This document shows positions 8,385 to 15,269 of a DNA stretch of 21,036 nucleotides, one piece after another; position 1 is the first letter of the stretch; every line of letters starts with the position of its first letter. Where the stretch lies: assembly GCF_035938995.1 (NCBI RefSeq), contig NZ_DASZGI010000272.1, positions 1 through 21,036 of the forward strand, in the 5' to 3' direction. Origin of the DNA: DASZGI01 sp035938995 (lineage in GTDB: Bacteria > Actinomycetota > Actinomycetes > Streptomycetales > Catenulisporaceae). The notes beneath the pieces were generated by a model that was not told the origin of the DNA, did not search any database, and saw only the letters and a list, made by a program, of their open reading frames with translations. A program made the position numbers and the translations under genes.

Positions 8385-8415
8385 GCGGGGCCCGGCCAAC
8401 AAGGCCGGGCCCCGC
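8385..8415. terminator. Bidirectional terminator between the MMPL gene and the das operon
   Basis: A perfect 13-bp stem, GCGGGGCCCGGCC (8385-8397) with GGCCGGGCCCCGC (8403-8415), closes a 5-nt loop, followed by TTGTTTG. It begins 12 bp after the MMPL stop and ends 21 bp before the stop of the opposing gene, so it can serve both. Confidence 0.9.
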
Positions 8416-8436
8416 TTGTTTGGGCCGTGCGGGCCG

Positions 8437-9504
8437 CTACTTCGTCTCGGTGACCTTCGCCAGCGCCCGCGGCGCGTCCGGGTTCAGCCCGCGCGCCATC
8501 GTCACCTCGTAGGCCAGGCGCTGGAGCGGCAGGATCTCCAGGACCGGCGCGACCTCCTCGGCGACGCCGCTCGGCAGCACGAAGCCCGCAGAGGCGCCCT
8601 CCACGTGTGCTTGCGAGCCGACGACCACCAGGTCCGCGCCGCGCTCCCGAAGGCGGTCCAGGACCGGCTCAAGCGCCTTGCCGCCCGCTCCCTCCGATGC
8701 GATGGCGATGACCGGCGAGACGTTGTCGACCATGGCCAGCGGGCCGTGCAGCAGATCCGCTCCGGAGAAGGCGTGCGCGGGAAGGTAAGACGTCTCCATG
8801 ACCTTCAGGGCAGCCTCACGCGCCGTCGGATATCCGTAGCCGCGTGAGGTGATGACCAGACGGGACGCGAAGCGGTAGCGCTCGGCCAGGTTCGCCACCT
8901 CGTCGTGCCGGTCGAGGATCGCGGCCGCCTGCTCGGGCAGCGCCTTGGTCGCCGTGCCGTCGCCACCGCGCACCGCGTCGATCAGCAGATACAGCGTCAG
9001 CAACTCGGCCGTGTAGGTCTTGGTGGCCGGCAGCGCCTTCTCCGGACCCGCCAGCACGTCGAGACTCAGCTCGCTGGCCCGGTTGACCGGCGACCCGGCG
9101 ACGTTGGTGACAGCCAGGGTCAGCGCACCGGCCGCCTTCGCCGTCTCGGTGTAGGCGACCAGGTCGGGCGAGCCGCCGGACTGCGAGACGGTGATCGACA
9201 GCACGTCGGTCAGGTCGGGACGGGCGCCGTACGCGGTCGCGGTGGACATCGAGGTGAGCCCGGTGGGCAGGCCGAGCAGGACCTCGATGAGGTACTTGGC
9301 GTAGTAGGCGGCGTTGTCGCTGGTGCCGCGCGCGGTCAGCAGCACGAAGCGGGGTCGCCTGCGGGTGATCTCGGCGGCCACCTCGCGGATCGCCGGAAGC
9401 CCTTCGTCGAGGACCCGCTGCAAGACGGCGGGCTGCTCGGCGATCTCGCGGGCCATGATCTCGCCGGGGGACTGGTCCGCCGCGCCGGTCGGTACCGTCG
9501 TCAT
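8437..9504 (-). CDS. SIS-domain sugar-phosphate enzyme, probable GlcN-6-phosphate deaminase (NagB-II type)
   Basis: The 355-residue product has two SIS (sugar isomerase) domains and lacks the glutaminase domain of GlmS. The first carries VLLTARGTSDNAAYYAKYL and SITVSQSGGSPDLVAYTETA, the phosphosugar-binding Ser/Thr loops; ALPATKTYTAELLTLYLL follows. The second has RLVITSRGYGYPTAREAALKVMET. This layout matches isomerase-type GlcN-6-P deaminases (NagB-II) and AgaS-like proteins. Together with nagA and a GH3 chitobiase it most likely converts GlcN-6-P to fructose-6-P and ammonia, in the position nagB holds beside the Streptomyces das locus. The ATG has AGAGGA about nine bases upstream. It follows the GH3 gene by 23 bp and is the last gene of the minus-strand operon. 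The exact substrate is inferred. Confidence 0.85.
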   Translation of the reverse strand: MTTVPTGAADQSPGEIMAREIAEQPAVLQRVLDEGLPAIREVAAEITRRRPRFVLLTARGTSDNAAYYAKYLIEVLLGLPTGLTSMSTATAYGARPDLTDVLSITVSQSGGSPDLVAYTETAKAAGALTLAVTNVAGSPVNRASELSLDVLAGPEKALPATKTYTAELLTLYLLIDAVRGGDGTATKALPEQAAAILDRHDEVANLAERYRFASRLVITSRGYGYPTAREAALKVMETSYLPAHAFSGADLLHGPLAMVDNVSPVIAIASEGAGGKALEPVLDRLRERGADLVVVGSQAHVEGASAGFVLPSGVAEEVAPVLEILPLQRLAYEVTMARGLNPDAPRALAKVTETK

Positions 9505-9527
9505 GGTGCTGGTTCCTCTCGTAACGT

Positions 9528-11117
9528 TCAGCCGGATACCGCTACCCGGCCGGTGAGCACTTCGGCCGCCGCGATGCCGCAGGCCCGCGACGCGCCGTAG
9601 GTGACGACCACGGCGGTGCCGTCCGCCGCGATGTCATCGATCCGACCGTACGGCAGGCCCATCTCGACGACGACCGCGTCGGGCCGGGCCGCCAATAAGT
9701 CCCGCACCACCCGGTCCATCCACTTGTTGCGGTGCAGGTCGCGCACGACCAGCACCAGGGGGCGCCCGACGGCCGCCGTGAGCAGCGGCTCGATGCCGAT
9801 CTCGGCGTCCTCGTCGACGACCGGTGCGGACATCAGCCCGACCGTCTCGACCCGCGTGGTGGGGGCATCCACGCGAACCCCGGTCGTGCCCGGGATCAGG
9901 TCGGCGAGCGGTTCGGCCACCCCCCAGGCCGTCGTCGAGTCGATGGCGAAGCTGAGGATCGGGTTGAACTCGATCACGTGTGCGGGACCGACCAGGGGCT
10001 TGAGCTGGCCGCGGACGCTGATGGCCCGGCGGGCGGCTTCTATACCGACAGGCTCGATGCCGACGACATGCCCACTGTGCCGCAGCCCCGTGCCGGCCGC
10101 GCGAACCCCGGCCGACCAGCGGGCGACGGCGCGGTTGCGCTCGGCCGCCTCGTGCAGCCGGTCCGAGGACAGCCGCCCTTCGCGCACCGCCCACACCAGG
10201 GCGCCACGCAAGTAAAGGAACTCCTCCTCGTCCGCCTCGCTGCCACCCCAGCAGATCGCGTCGGCCCCGGCGGCGATGGCCTTGACCGAGCCCTCGGCCA
10301 CACCGTAGCGGCCGGATATGGCGCCCATGTCGATGCCGTCGGTGATGATCAGTCCCTCGAAGCCGAGCTCGCGGCGCAGAAGGCCGGTCAGCACCGCATG
10401 CGACATGGTGGCGGGCACTTCGGCGTCCCGGCGGGGGAAGAGCACGTGCGCGGTCATCACGGCCTTCGCCCCGGCCTCGATCGCGGCGCGGAACGGGGCC
10501 AGGTGAACCTCCTCGGTCGCTTCATCGAAGTCGACCAGGGGGATGCCCAGGTGCGAGTCGCCGCCGGTGTCGCCGTGCCCGGGGAAGTGCTTGGCGCAGG
10601 CGGCCACCGCGTTCGATTGCAGACCCTTGACGTAGGCGGCGACGTGCCGGGCGACCAGCGGTCCGGCGGAGCCGAACGACCGCACGCCGATGACCGGGTT
10701 GTCAGGGTTCGCATTGACATCGGCGTCCGGGGCGTAGTCCAGGTTGACGCCGACCGCGGCCAGGTCGCGGCCGATCGACGCGGCGACGGACTCGGTGAGC
10801 CCCGGATCGTCGACGAAGCCGAGCGCGAGGTTGCCCGGGTATGACGAGCCCTTGGCGATCTCCAGCCGGGTGACGTCGCCGCCCTCCTCGTCGATGCAGA
10901 CGAGGATGTCCGGGTATTCCTCGCGCAGGGCCGCGTTCAGCGCCGCCAGCTGCGCCATGTCCACGATGTTGCGGCGGAACAGGGCCACGCCGCCGAGCTC
11001 GCCCGCCGCGAGCCTGCGGCGCAGCCAGTCCGGCGGCGTGGTGCCGAGGAAGCCGGCCTGGAGGACCGCTCCGGCGTCGAGAAGGAGTCGGGCGGTTTCC
11101 GCGCCGGGGTTGGCCAT
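9528..11117 (-). CDS. dasD: GH3 beta-N-acetylglucosaminidase, NagZ-like (DasD position)
   Basis: The 529-residue product is a family 3 glycoside hydrolase of NagZ type. The acid/base loop KHFPGHGDTGGDSH (about residues 172-186) is the hallmark of GlcNAc-specific GH3 enzymes, and the nucleophile aspartate lies in IITDGIDMGAI (about residue 260). VCIDEEGGDVTRL is the usual upstream barrel motif. A C-terminal extension of about 190 residues follows the barrel, as in two-domain NagZ relatives. There is no signal peptide, so it should act in the cytoplasm, splitting imported chitobiose to GlcNAc. Gene order after two permeases matches dasD of Streptomyces. The ATG has GAGG nine bases upstream. Some relatives have been argued to be phosphorylases; sequence alone does not decide this. 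Confidence 0.9.
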   Translation of the reverse strand: MANPGAETARLLLDAGAVLQAGFLGTTPPDWLRRRLAAGELGGVALFRRNIVDMAQLAALNAALREEYPDILVCIDEEGGDVTRLEIAKGSSYPGNLALGFVDDPGLTESVAASIGRDLAAVGVNLDYAPDADVNANPDNPVIGVRSFGSAGPLVARHVAAYVKGLQSNAVAACAKHFPGHGDTGGDSHLGIPLVDFDEATEEVHLAPFRAAIEAGAKAVMTAHVLFPRRDAEVPATMSHAVLTGLLRRELGFEGLIITDGIDMGAISGRYGVAEGSVKAIAAGADAICWGGSEADEEEFLYLRGALVWAVREGRLSSDRLHEAAERNRAVARWSAGVRAAGTGLRHSGHVVGIEPVGIEAARRAISVRGQLKPLVGPAHVIEFNPILSFAIDSTTAWGVAEPLADLIPGTTGVRVDAPTTRVETVGLMSAPVVDEDAEIGIEPLLTAAVGRPLVLVVRDLHRNKWMDRVVRDLLAARPDAVVVEMGLPYGRIDDIAADGTAVVVTYGASRACGIAAAEVLTGRVAVSG

Positions 11118-11176
11118 GAAAGCGTTCCTCGTCGTTTGGTCGAGCTGTGCGGTCGGCTTTTAGCCTGCCCCGCTTC

Positions 11177-12097
11177 CTATCCCTTGACCGCGCCGGCCGT
11201 CAGACCGTTCGAGATACGGCTCTGGAAGACCATGAACAGGATCACGACCGGCAGCGCGGTGAGCGTTCCGCCGGCCATCAGGCCGCCCCAGTCCGCGCCG
11301 TGCGTCGGGCTGGCCTGGAAGGAGATCAGCCAGATCTGCAGGGTCTGGTGGCCGCCGCCGGTCAGCAGCACGTTGGCCAGCAGGAACTCGTTCCACGCCT
11401 GGATCCAGCCGTACACCGCGGTGGCCACCAGGCCCGGCAGGGTGAGCGGGAGGATGATCAGGTAAGCGGTCTGCCAGCGGTTGCAGCCGTCGACCAGCGC
11501 GGCCTCGTCCAGTTCCCGCGGCACGTTCGCGATGAAGGTGCGCAGGGTCCAGATGCCGTACGGCATCGAGAACGCCAGATACGCGATGACCGTGCCGATG
11601 ATCGTGTCCTTCAGGCCCGCGTTGCCCAGCATGCTGGACAGCGGGATCGTCAGGGCGATCAGCGGGATCATCTGCACCAGCAGCACGACCAGGATGAAGA
11701 TCCGCCGCCCGGCGAAGCGGAAGCGGGCGATCGCCAGCGCGCCGAGGAAGCCGATGACCATCGCGCAGACCACCGTGCCGAGCGTGATCAGGGCGGTGTT
11801 CTTCATGTCCGGCAGGAACTCCGGGTCGTTCAGCACCTCGCTGAACGAATGCCAGCTGATCCCGTGCGGCCAGAACTGCGGCGTGGCGGTCAGGTAGCCG
11901 CCGGTGGGCTTGAGCGCGGTCAGGATCATCCAGTAGACCGGGAACGCCATGACGATCGCGACGATCATGGCGACCGTGTTCCAGGTCCAGTTCCAGGCCC
12001 GGCGGCGCAGCGGGCCGCGGCGCCGGCGCACCGCGGTGGCGGTCCCGGCACCGGTCCGGCTGAGCGGGATCCGCGCGTCGGTCGTGGTGGAGGCCAT
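11177..12097 (-). CDS. dasC: Carbohydrate ABC transporter permease (DasC-like)
   Basis: The 306-residue inner-membrane protein is of the MalG type. A basic N-terminus (VRRRRGPLRRRAW) precedes TM1 (TVAMIVAIVMAFPVYWMILTAL), and five more helices follow. The EAA loop that docks on the ATPase is EAALVDGCNRWQTAYLIILPLTLPG. The ATG at 12097 overlaps the stop of the upstream permease (TGATG), showing translational coupling; the open frame continues upstream but only as a shadow of that gene. No ATPase gene is present. Das-type importers are known to use the shared MsiK ATPase, so the same is inferred here. The likely substrate, given the neighbours, is N,N'-diacetylchitobiose. Confidence 0.9.
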   Translation of the reverse strand: MASTTTDARIPLSRTGAGTATAVRRRRGPLRRRAWNWTWNTVAMIVAIVMAFPVYWMILTALKPTGGYLTATPQFWPHGISWHSFSEVLNDPEFLPDMKNTALITLGTVVCAMVIGFLGALAIARFRFAGRRIFILVVLLVQMIPLIALTIPLSSMLGNAGLKDTIIGTVIAYLAFSMPYGIWTLRTFIANVPRELDEAALVDGCNRWQTAYLIILPLTLPGLVATAVYGWIQAWNEFLLANVLLTGGGHQTLQIWLISFQASPTHGADWGGLMAGGTLTALPVVILFMVFQSRISNGLTAGAVKG

Positions 12098-13104
12098 CAG
12101 TCTGCGTCCCCGATCTTGAACAGCTGCCGGATGTAGAAGACCATCAGCCCGCACAGCAGGACCATGGTGAACAGCGCGGTGGCCGAGGCCTGGCCGAACT
12201 GGTTGCCGTTCATCTGCACGTACATGCGGATGCCCAGGGTGAAGATCTTGGGGTTGGGAATGGTGCCCCAGAACGCCCAGATCTGGTTGAACACGTTGAA
12301 GTCCCAGATCACCGACAGGGTCGTGATGATCACCAGGAGCGGGCCCAGCTTCGGCAGCGTGACGTGCCGGAACACCTGCAGGGGGTTGGCGCCGTCCACC
12401 ACGGCGGCCTCCGTCAGCTCCTTGGGGATCTGGGTGATGCCCGCGTGCAGGGTGATGGTGAGGAACGGCAGCGCCCCCCAGACCACGACGCCGGTGACGC
12501 AGAGGTACAGCGCCTGGTAGGGGTTCGCCAGCCAGTCGTGGCCCATCATGTGGACCCCCGGGATCCGGCTGAGCAGCCAGTTGATCACGCCGTACTGGTT
12601 GTTGAACATCCAGAGGAACAGCTGGGCGCTGACGATCGACGGCATGACCCAGGCGAAGAGCATCACCCCGGTCAGGGTCAGCCGGGCCCAGCGGGAGATC
12701 CGGGCGAGCAGGAGCGCGAGCCCGAGGCCGATGCCGACTGAGAGGACCACGTTGAGCACCATGAACAGCGCGGTGGTCTCGAGCTGCTGCCAGAATTGGC
12801 CGTCCGAGAACATGTCGGCGTAGTGCTTGAAGCCGACCCACTGGGCGGGCAGCGGCGGTACGTGAAGCAGATCCCTGAGCGTCAGGTCCTGCAGGGACGT
12901 GACGATCATCTTGCCGACCGGGTACACGACGACGCCTGCCAGCGCCACCACTGCGGGCAGGATCAGCAGGTAGGGCATCAGCCCGGCGTTGCGGCCTACT
13001 CCGGCCTTGTGGTTGCGCCGCGGCTCCGGGCGGCGCACCTTCGGCAGGTCCTCGGCCCGGCCCCGGGGCTCCAGGCCGGGCGGGTCGATCTCGAGCGCGC
13101 TCAT
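12097..13104 (-). CDS. dasB: Carbohydrate ABC transporter permease (DasB-like)
   Basis: The 335-residue inner-membrane protein is of the MalF type. A cytoplasmic tail of about 45 residues, rich in charged residues and proline, precedes TM1 (LMPYLLILPAVVALAGVVVYPVG). Further helices follow, with EAAVVDGANPLQVFRHVTLPKLGP as the ATPase-docking loop. The ATG at 13104 follows AAAGGAAGAG; the frame remains open upstream to 13473 but that part is low-complexity and non-coding in character. It pairs with the next permease through a 1-nt overlap. A gap of 464 bp with hairpins separates it from the binding-protein gene, which fits lower permease expression. Confidence 0.9.
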   Translation of the reverse strand: MSALEIDPPGLEPRGRAEDLPKVRRPEPRRNHKAGVGRNAGLMPYLLILPAVVALAGVVVYPVGKMIVTSLQDLTLRDLLHVPPLPAQWVGFKHYADMFSDGQFWQQLETTALFMVLNVVLSVGIGLGLALLLARISRWARLTLTGVMLFAWVMPSIVSAQLFLWMFNNQYGVINWLLSRIPGVHMMGHDWLANPYQALYLCVTGVVVWGALPFLTITLHAGITQIPKELTEAAVVDGANPLQVFRHVTLPKLGPLLVIITTLSVIWDFNVFNQIWAFWGTIPNPKIFTLGIRMYVQMNGNQFGQASATALFTMVLLCGLMVFYIRQLFKIGDAD

Positions 13105-13212
13105 CTCTTCCTTTCTGCCACCCGGCCGCTTTCGCCGGGTCAGCACGGACTTAGGGCTACGGTCGCCGATGCGCAGCGATGAGGGAAGGACGCGCGCGGG
13201 AAAGGACCGGTG

Positions 13213-13249
13213 AGTGCCGGACCTCGGATGGCGGCCGGGGTCCGGCACT
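13213..13249 (-). terminator. Stem-loop in the dasA-dasB gap
   Basis: AGTGCCGGACC (13213-13223) and GGTCCGGCACT (13239-13249) form a perfect 11-bp stem with a 15-nt loop. On the minus strand it lies about 320 nt after the dasA stop and is followed by a weak T-containing tract (GGTCCTTTCC). It could be a leaky terminator or an mRNA 3'-end stabiliser. Confidence 0.6.
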
Positions 13250-13521
13250 CTGGGGTGTTTGAAAAGCCTCGTCGGGCCCGCGACGCCTGCTGTGTGTCCG
13301 GCTCGGGTGTGGGGCCGGGGTTGCGGGGCGGCTGTAGCTCGTGTCGCGGGGAAAAGCGCCCCGTGGCAGGAGCTTTCATCGCCACCCCGGCCCCACCCGC
13401 GAGCGGCACGCTCGCTGCGTTGGCGAAGCACCCATATATGTTCGATAGGAGCTCCGCCGCCTTGCGATCGCACGCGTCAAACGCCGCGGGCTTATCCGAC
13501 GATCCTTTTCAAACACCCCAG
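13250..13521. repeat. Segment bounded by 26-bp inverted repeats (MITE-like)
   Basis: CTGGGGTGTTTGAAAAG (13250-13266) is exactly repeated in reverse complement at 13505-13521. The match extends inward over nine more positions with two mismatches, giving 26-bp arms (13250-13275 and 13496-13521). The 272-bp unit holds no gene, but has an internal hairpin (AGCTC 13336-13340 with GAGCT 13370-13374, enclosing CGGGG/CCCCG). No clear target-site duplication is visible. It may be a small non-autonomous element or an insertion-sequence remnant; a structural RNA role is the alternative. Confidence 0.55.
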
Positions 13522-13525
13522 GCGT

Positions 13526-13547
13526 CCCCCGGCGCGAGGGCCGGGGG
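13526..13547 (-). terminator. Stem-loop just after the dasA stop
   Basis: CCCCCGGC (13526-13533) pairs with GCCGGGGG (13540-13547) around a 6-nt loop, about 21 nt downstream of the dasA stop on the minus strand. It has no T-run. Such hairpins after binding-protein genes commonly limit read-through into permease genes or protect the mRNA end. Confidence 0.65.
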
Positions 13548-13568
13548 CACGCGTGTGGAGACCGTCAG

Positions 13569-14876
13569 CTAGCTGGCGTTGAGGATCGAGTTGATCTGCT
13601 GGTCGGCGGTCGCCGCGGCCGCGGCCGTGGTCGACTTGCCGGTGGCGATGGACTGGAGCATGTTCTCCAGCACGTGCTGGGCCTCGACGTTGGCCCAGTT
13701 GGTGGACGCCGGAGTCACCCAGCTGCCGTTCTGCACCGCCGGGCCCATGGCCGCGTCCGCGGCGCCGCCCGACTCGAAGGTGCTGAGCAGCGAGGTGGTG
13801 TTCGGGATGGCGCCGGCGTTGGCCAGGGACGTCATCTGCGCGTTGCTGGTGTAGTACTTGATCCACTCGGCACCGAGGCCGGCGTTGGTCGCCTTGGTCG
13901 GCACGGCCAGGTCCGAGCCGCCGGCGAACGCAGCGCTCTCCGGCATCTGGAAGTAGCCGAGCTTGTCCGCGGTCACCTGGGAGCCGGTGGCGCTGGTGAT
14001 CGAGCCGGCCTCCCAGCCCGCGCCGTAGATCGAGGCGACGTTGTTGCCGACCGCGGCGAGCGAGTCCTGGGTCGCCTCGTTGACCGTGTTGACGCCCTTC
14101 GAGTACTTGGTCGCCAGGGTGGCCCACTTCTGCAGGCCGGCCTGGGACTGGGCGGACTCGAGGTTGCCGCTCCACTTGCCGCCGGACTGGGTGGCGATGC
14201 TGCCGCCCGCGCCGTAGACGAAGGACATGGCGGTGTACCAGTCCTCACCCGGGGTCAGCATCGCGGAGAAGTTGGCGCCGGAGCCGTACTTCGCCTCGAG
14301 CTTGTCCAGGTCGGCGGTCAGGTCCGCGAAGGTGGTGGGCGTGCCGGTGATGCCGGCCGCGGTCCACAGGTCCGTGCGGTAGATGACGATGCGGTCGCCC
14401 GCGTAGTAGGGCACCGCGAAGAGCTTGCCGTTGTACGTCGACGACTGCTCGAGGCCGCTCAGCCAGGTGCTGGAGTTGTCGAACTGGCCCTTGGCGGAGG
14501 TCAGGTCGGTGAGCGCGCCGGTGGCGGCGAAGGTGGTGGTGTCGGTGTCACCGATCTCGATGACGTCCGGCACGCCGGCCGAACCGGCCAGCGCCGAGGT
14601 GTACTTGGCGATGTACCCGGTCCAGTTCTGGTAGACCACGTTGACCTTGGCACCGGTCGCGGCGGTGAACTCCTGGTTGGCGGCCGCGACGACCTTCGGC
14701 CAGCCCTTCTGGGCGTCCGTCATGATCCACACGGTGATCGTCTTGCCCGCCCCGCTGGTGGACAGCAGGCCCTGCGACCCGCTCGAACCGGCCGGGGTGG
14801 ACGTCGGTGAGCTGCTGCACGCGGCCGCTCCGAGAGCCACGGCGGCCACCGCGGCTGCGGCGATTTTGCGCTTCAA
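13569..14876 (-). CDS. dasA: Sugar ABC transporter substrate-binding lipoprotein (DasA-like)
   Basis: The 435-residue product is a family 1 extracellular solute-binding protein. A lipoprotein signal peptide (KRKIAAAAVAAVALGAAAC) leads to a cysteine near residue 20 followed by a Ser/Thr/Pro/Gly linker. The mature part starts ITVWIMTDAQKGWP and has the typical GVPDVIEIGDTDTTTFAATG loop (about residues 95-115). I chose the TTG start because a full AGGAGG lies five bases upstream and the signal peptide begins there; no in-frame ATG is near. It is the first gene of the minus-strand operon, divergent from dasR, with DasR-type operators in between. By context the ligand is chitobiose or GlcNAc; the exact sugar cannot be read from the sequence. 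Confidence 0.88.
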   Translation of the reverse strand: MKRKIAAAAVAAVALGAAACSSSPTSTPAGSSGSQGLLSTSGAGKTITVWIMTDAQKGWPKVVAAANQEFTAATGAKVNVVYQNWTGYIAKYTSALAGSAGVPDVIEIGDTDTTTFAATGALTDLTSAKGQFDNSSTWLSGLEQSSTYNGKLFAVPYYAGDRIVIYRTDLWTAAGITGTPTTFADLTADLDKLEAKYGSGANFSAMLTPGEDWYTAMSFVYGAGGSIATQSGGKWSGNLESAQSQAGLQKWATLATKYSKGVNTVNEATQDSLAAVGNNVASIYGAGWEAGSITSATGSQVTADKLGYFQMPESAAFAGGSDLAVPTKATNAGLGAEWIKYYTSNAQMTSLANAGAIPNTTSLLSTFESGGAADAAMGPAVQNGSWVTPASTNWANVEAQHVLENMLQSIATGKSTTAAAAATADQQINSILNAS

Positions 14877-15033
14877 ACCATCCTCCTGGGGGATGAGCTT
14901 CGAGGATTGCACCGGTCCGGCGCCGGCATGACGACCCTGAGCCTCGCCATGCCGTGGACCCGTGCGCACTGGCCCGATGGGCATCACGCGGGTCGCGGAC
15001 GGCGCCCGCGGGGCGCCTGGATTGGGGTGTGCA

Positions 15034-15049
15034 ATTGGTTTAGACCAGT
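15034..15049. promoter_or_regulatory. DasR-type operator (dre) on the dasA side
   Basis: ATTGGTTTAGACCAGT matches 11 of 12 core bases of TGGTCTAGACCA. Its centre lies 22 bp from the next site and about 165 bp upstream of the dasA start. Confidence 0.85.
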
Positions 15050-15055
15050 TGGGAG

Positions 15056-15071
15056 AGTGGCATAGACCACT
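15056..15071. promoter_or_regulatory. DasR-type operator (dre), middle site
   Basis: AGTGGCATAGACCACT has perfect AGTGG/CCACT arms and matches 10 of 12 core bases. It lies on the same helical face as the 15034 site (22 bp between centres). Confidence 0.75.
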
Positions 15072-15138
15072 ACGGACCGTCAAGGGGTCGGGAATGACCG
15101 TGGCCCAAGCCGTTATCAATGCTTGATCGGCCAGGCCA

Positions 15139-15164
15139 GGTGGTCTACCGTGGTCTAGACCACG
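15139..15164. promoter_or_regulatory. Perfect DasR-type operator (dre) with extra half-site, dasR side
   Basis: CGTGGTCTAGACCACG (15149-15164) is a perfect 16-bp palindrome containing the exact DasR core. An additional TGGTCTA half-site begins at 15141, ten bases before the core half-site, so two half-sites sit one helical turn apart. It lies about 105 bp before the dasR start and is the best candidate for autoregulation. Confidence 0.9.
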
Positions 15165-15238
15165 AGCGATAAAGCCCGTGGATAAAGAGAGGGTTAAGAG
15201 GCCGTCCCTGTCGGTGATTTACACAGGCGTGGCACCAT

Positions 15239-15269
15239 GGCACCTTGTCTGCCAACAGGAGGAGGTGCC
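15239..15269 (+). promoter_or_regulatory. Hairpin that could sequester the dasR ribosome-binding site
   Basis: GGCACCT (15239-15245) is the exact reverse complement of AGGTGCC (15263-15269), which abuts the GTG start and overlaps the end of the AGGAGGAGG ribosome site. A second GGCACC copy at 15231 could compete. An effect on translation is only inferred. Confidence 0.35.

Larger units (their letters stand above)
13105..13568. other. Non-coding gap between dasA and dasB
   Basis: This 464-bp stretch holds no convincing gene. It contains two terminator-like hairpins (13213-13249 and 13526-13547) and a segment bounded by long inverted repeats (13250-13521), described separately. An AT-rich patch near 13431-13450 (CCATATATGTTCGATAGGAG) stands out from the surrounding GC-rich sequence. 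I see no DasR-type site here, so dasB probably depends on read-through from the dasA promoter or on an unrecognised promoter in this gap. Confidence 0.7.
14877..15269. promoter_or_regulatory. Divergent control region between dasA and dasR
   Basis: This 393-bp region carries three DasR-type sites (listed separately) and several hairpins. GGCGCCC/GGGCGCC (15001-15017) and CGGCATG/CATGCCG (around 14923-14953) lie on the dasA side, where they would fall in a long dasA leader if transcription starts near the operators. On the dasR side a 7-bp stem encloses the ribosome site. No open frame here looks coding. Confidence 0.75.

Noticed and set aside
12098..12841. N-terminal extension of the dasC frame
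   Set aside because: It is a shadow of dasB; the real start overlaps the dasB stop as TGATG.
13105..13473. N-terminal extension of the dasB frame
   Set aside because: Low-complexity residues, crosses a hairpin and the inverted-repeat segment, and a good ribosome site precedes ATG 13104.
13250..13521. Intact insertion sequence
   Set aside because: The segment is only 272 bp, has no transposase frame and shows no target duplication; kept only as a repeat.
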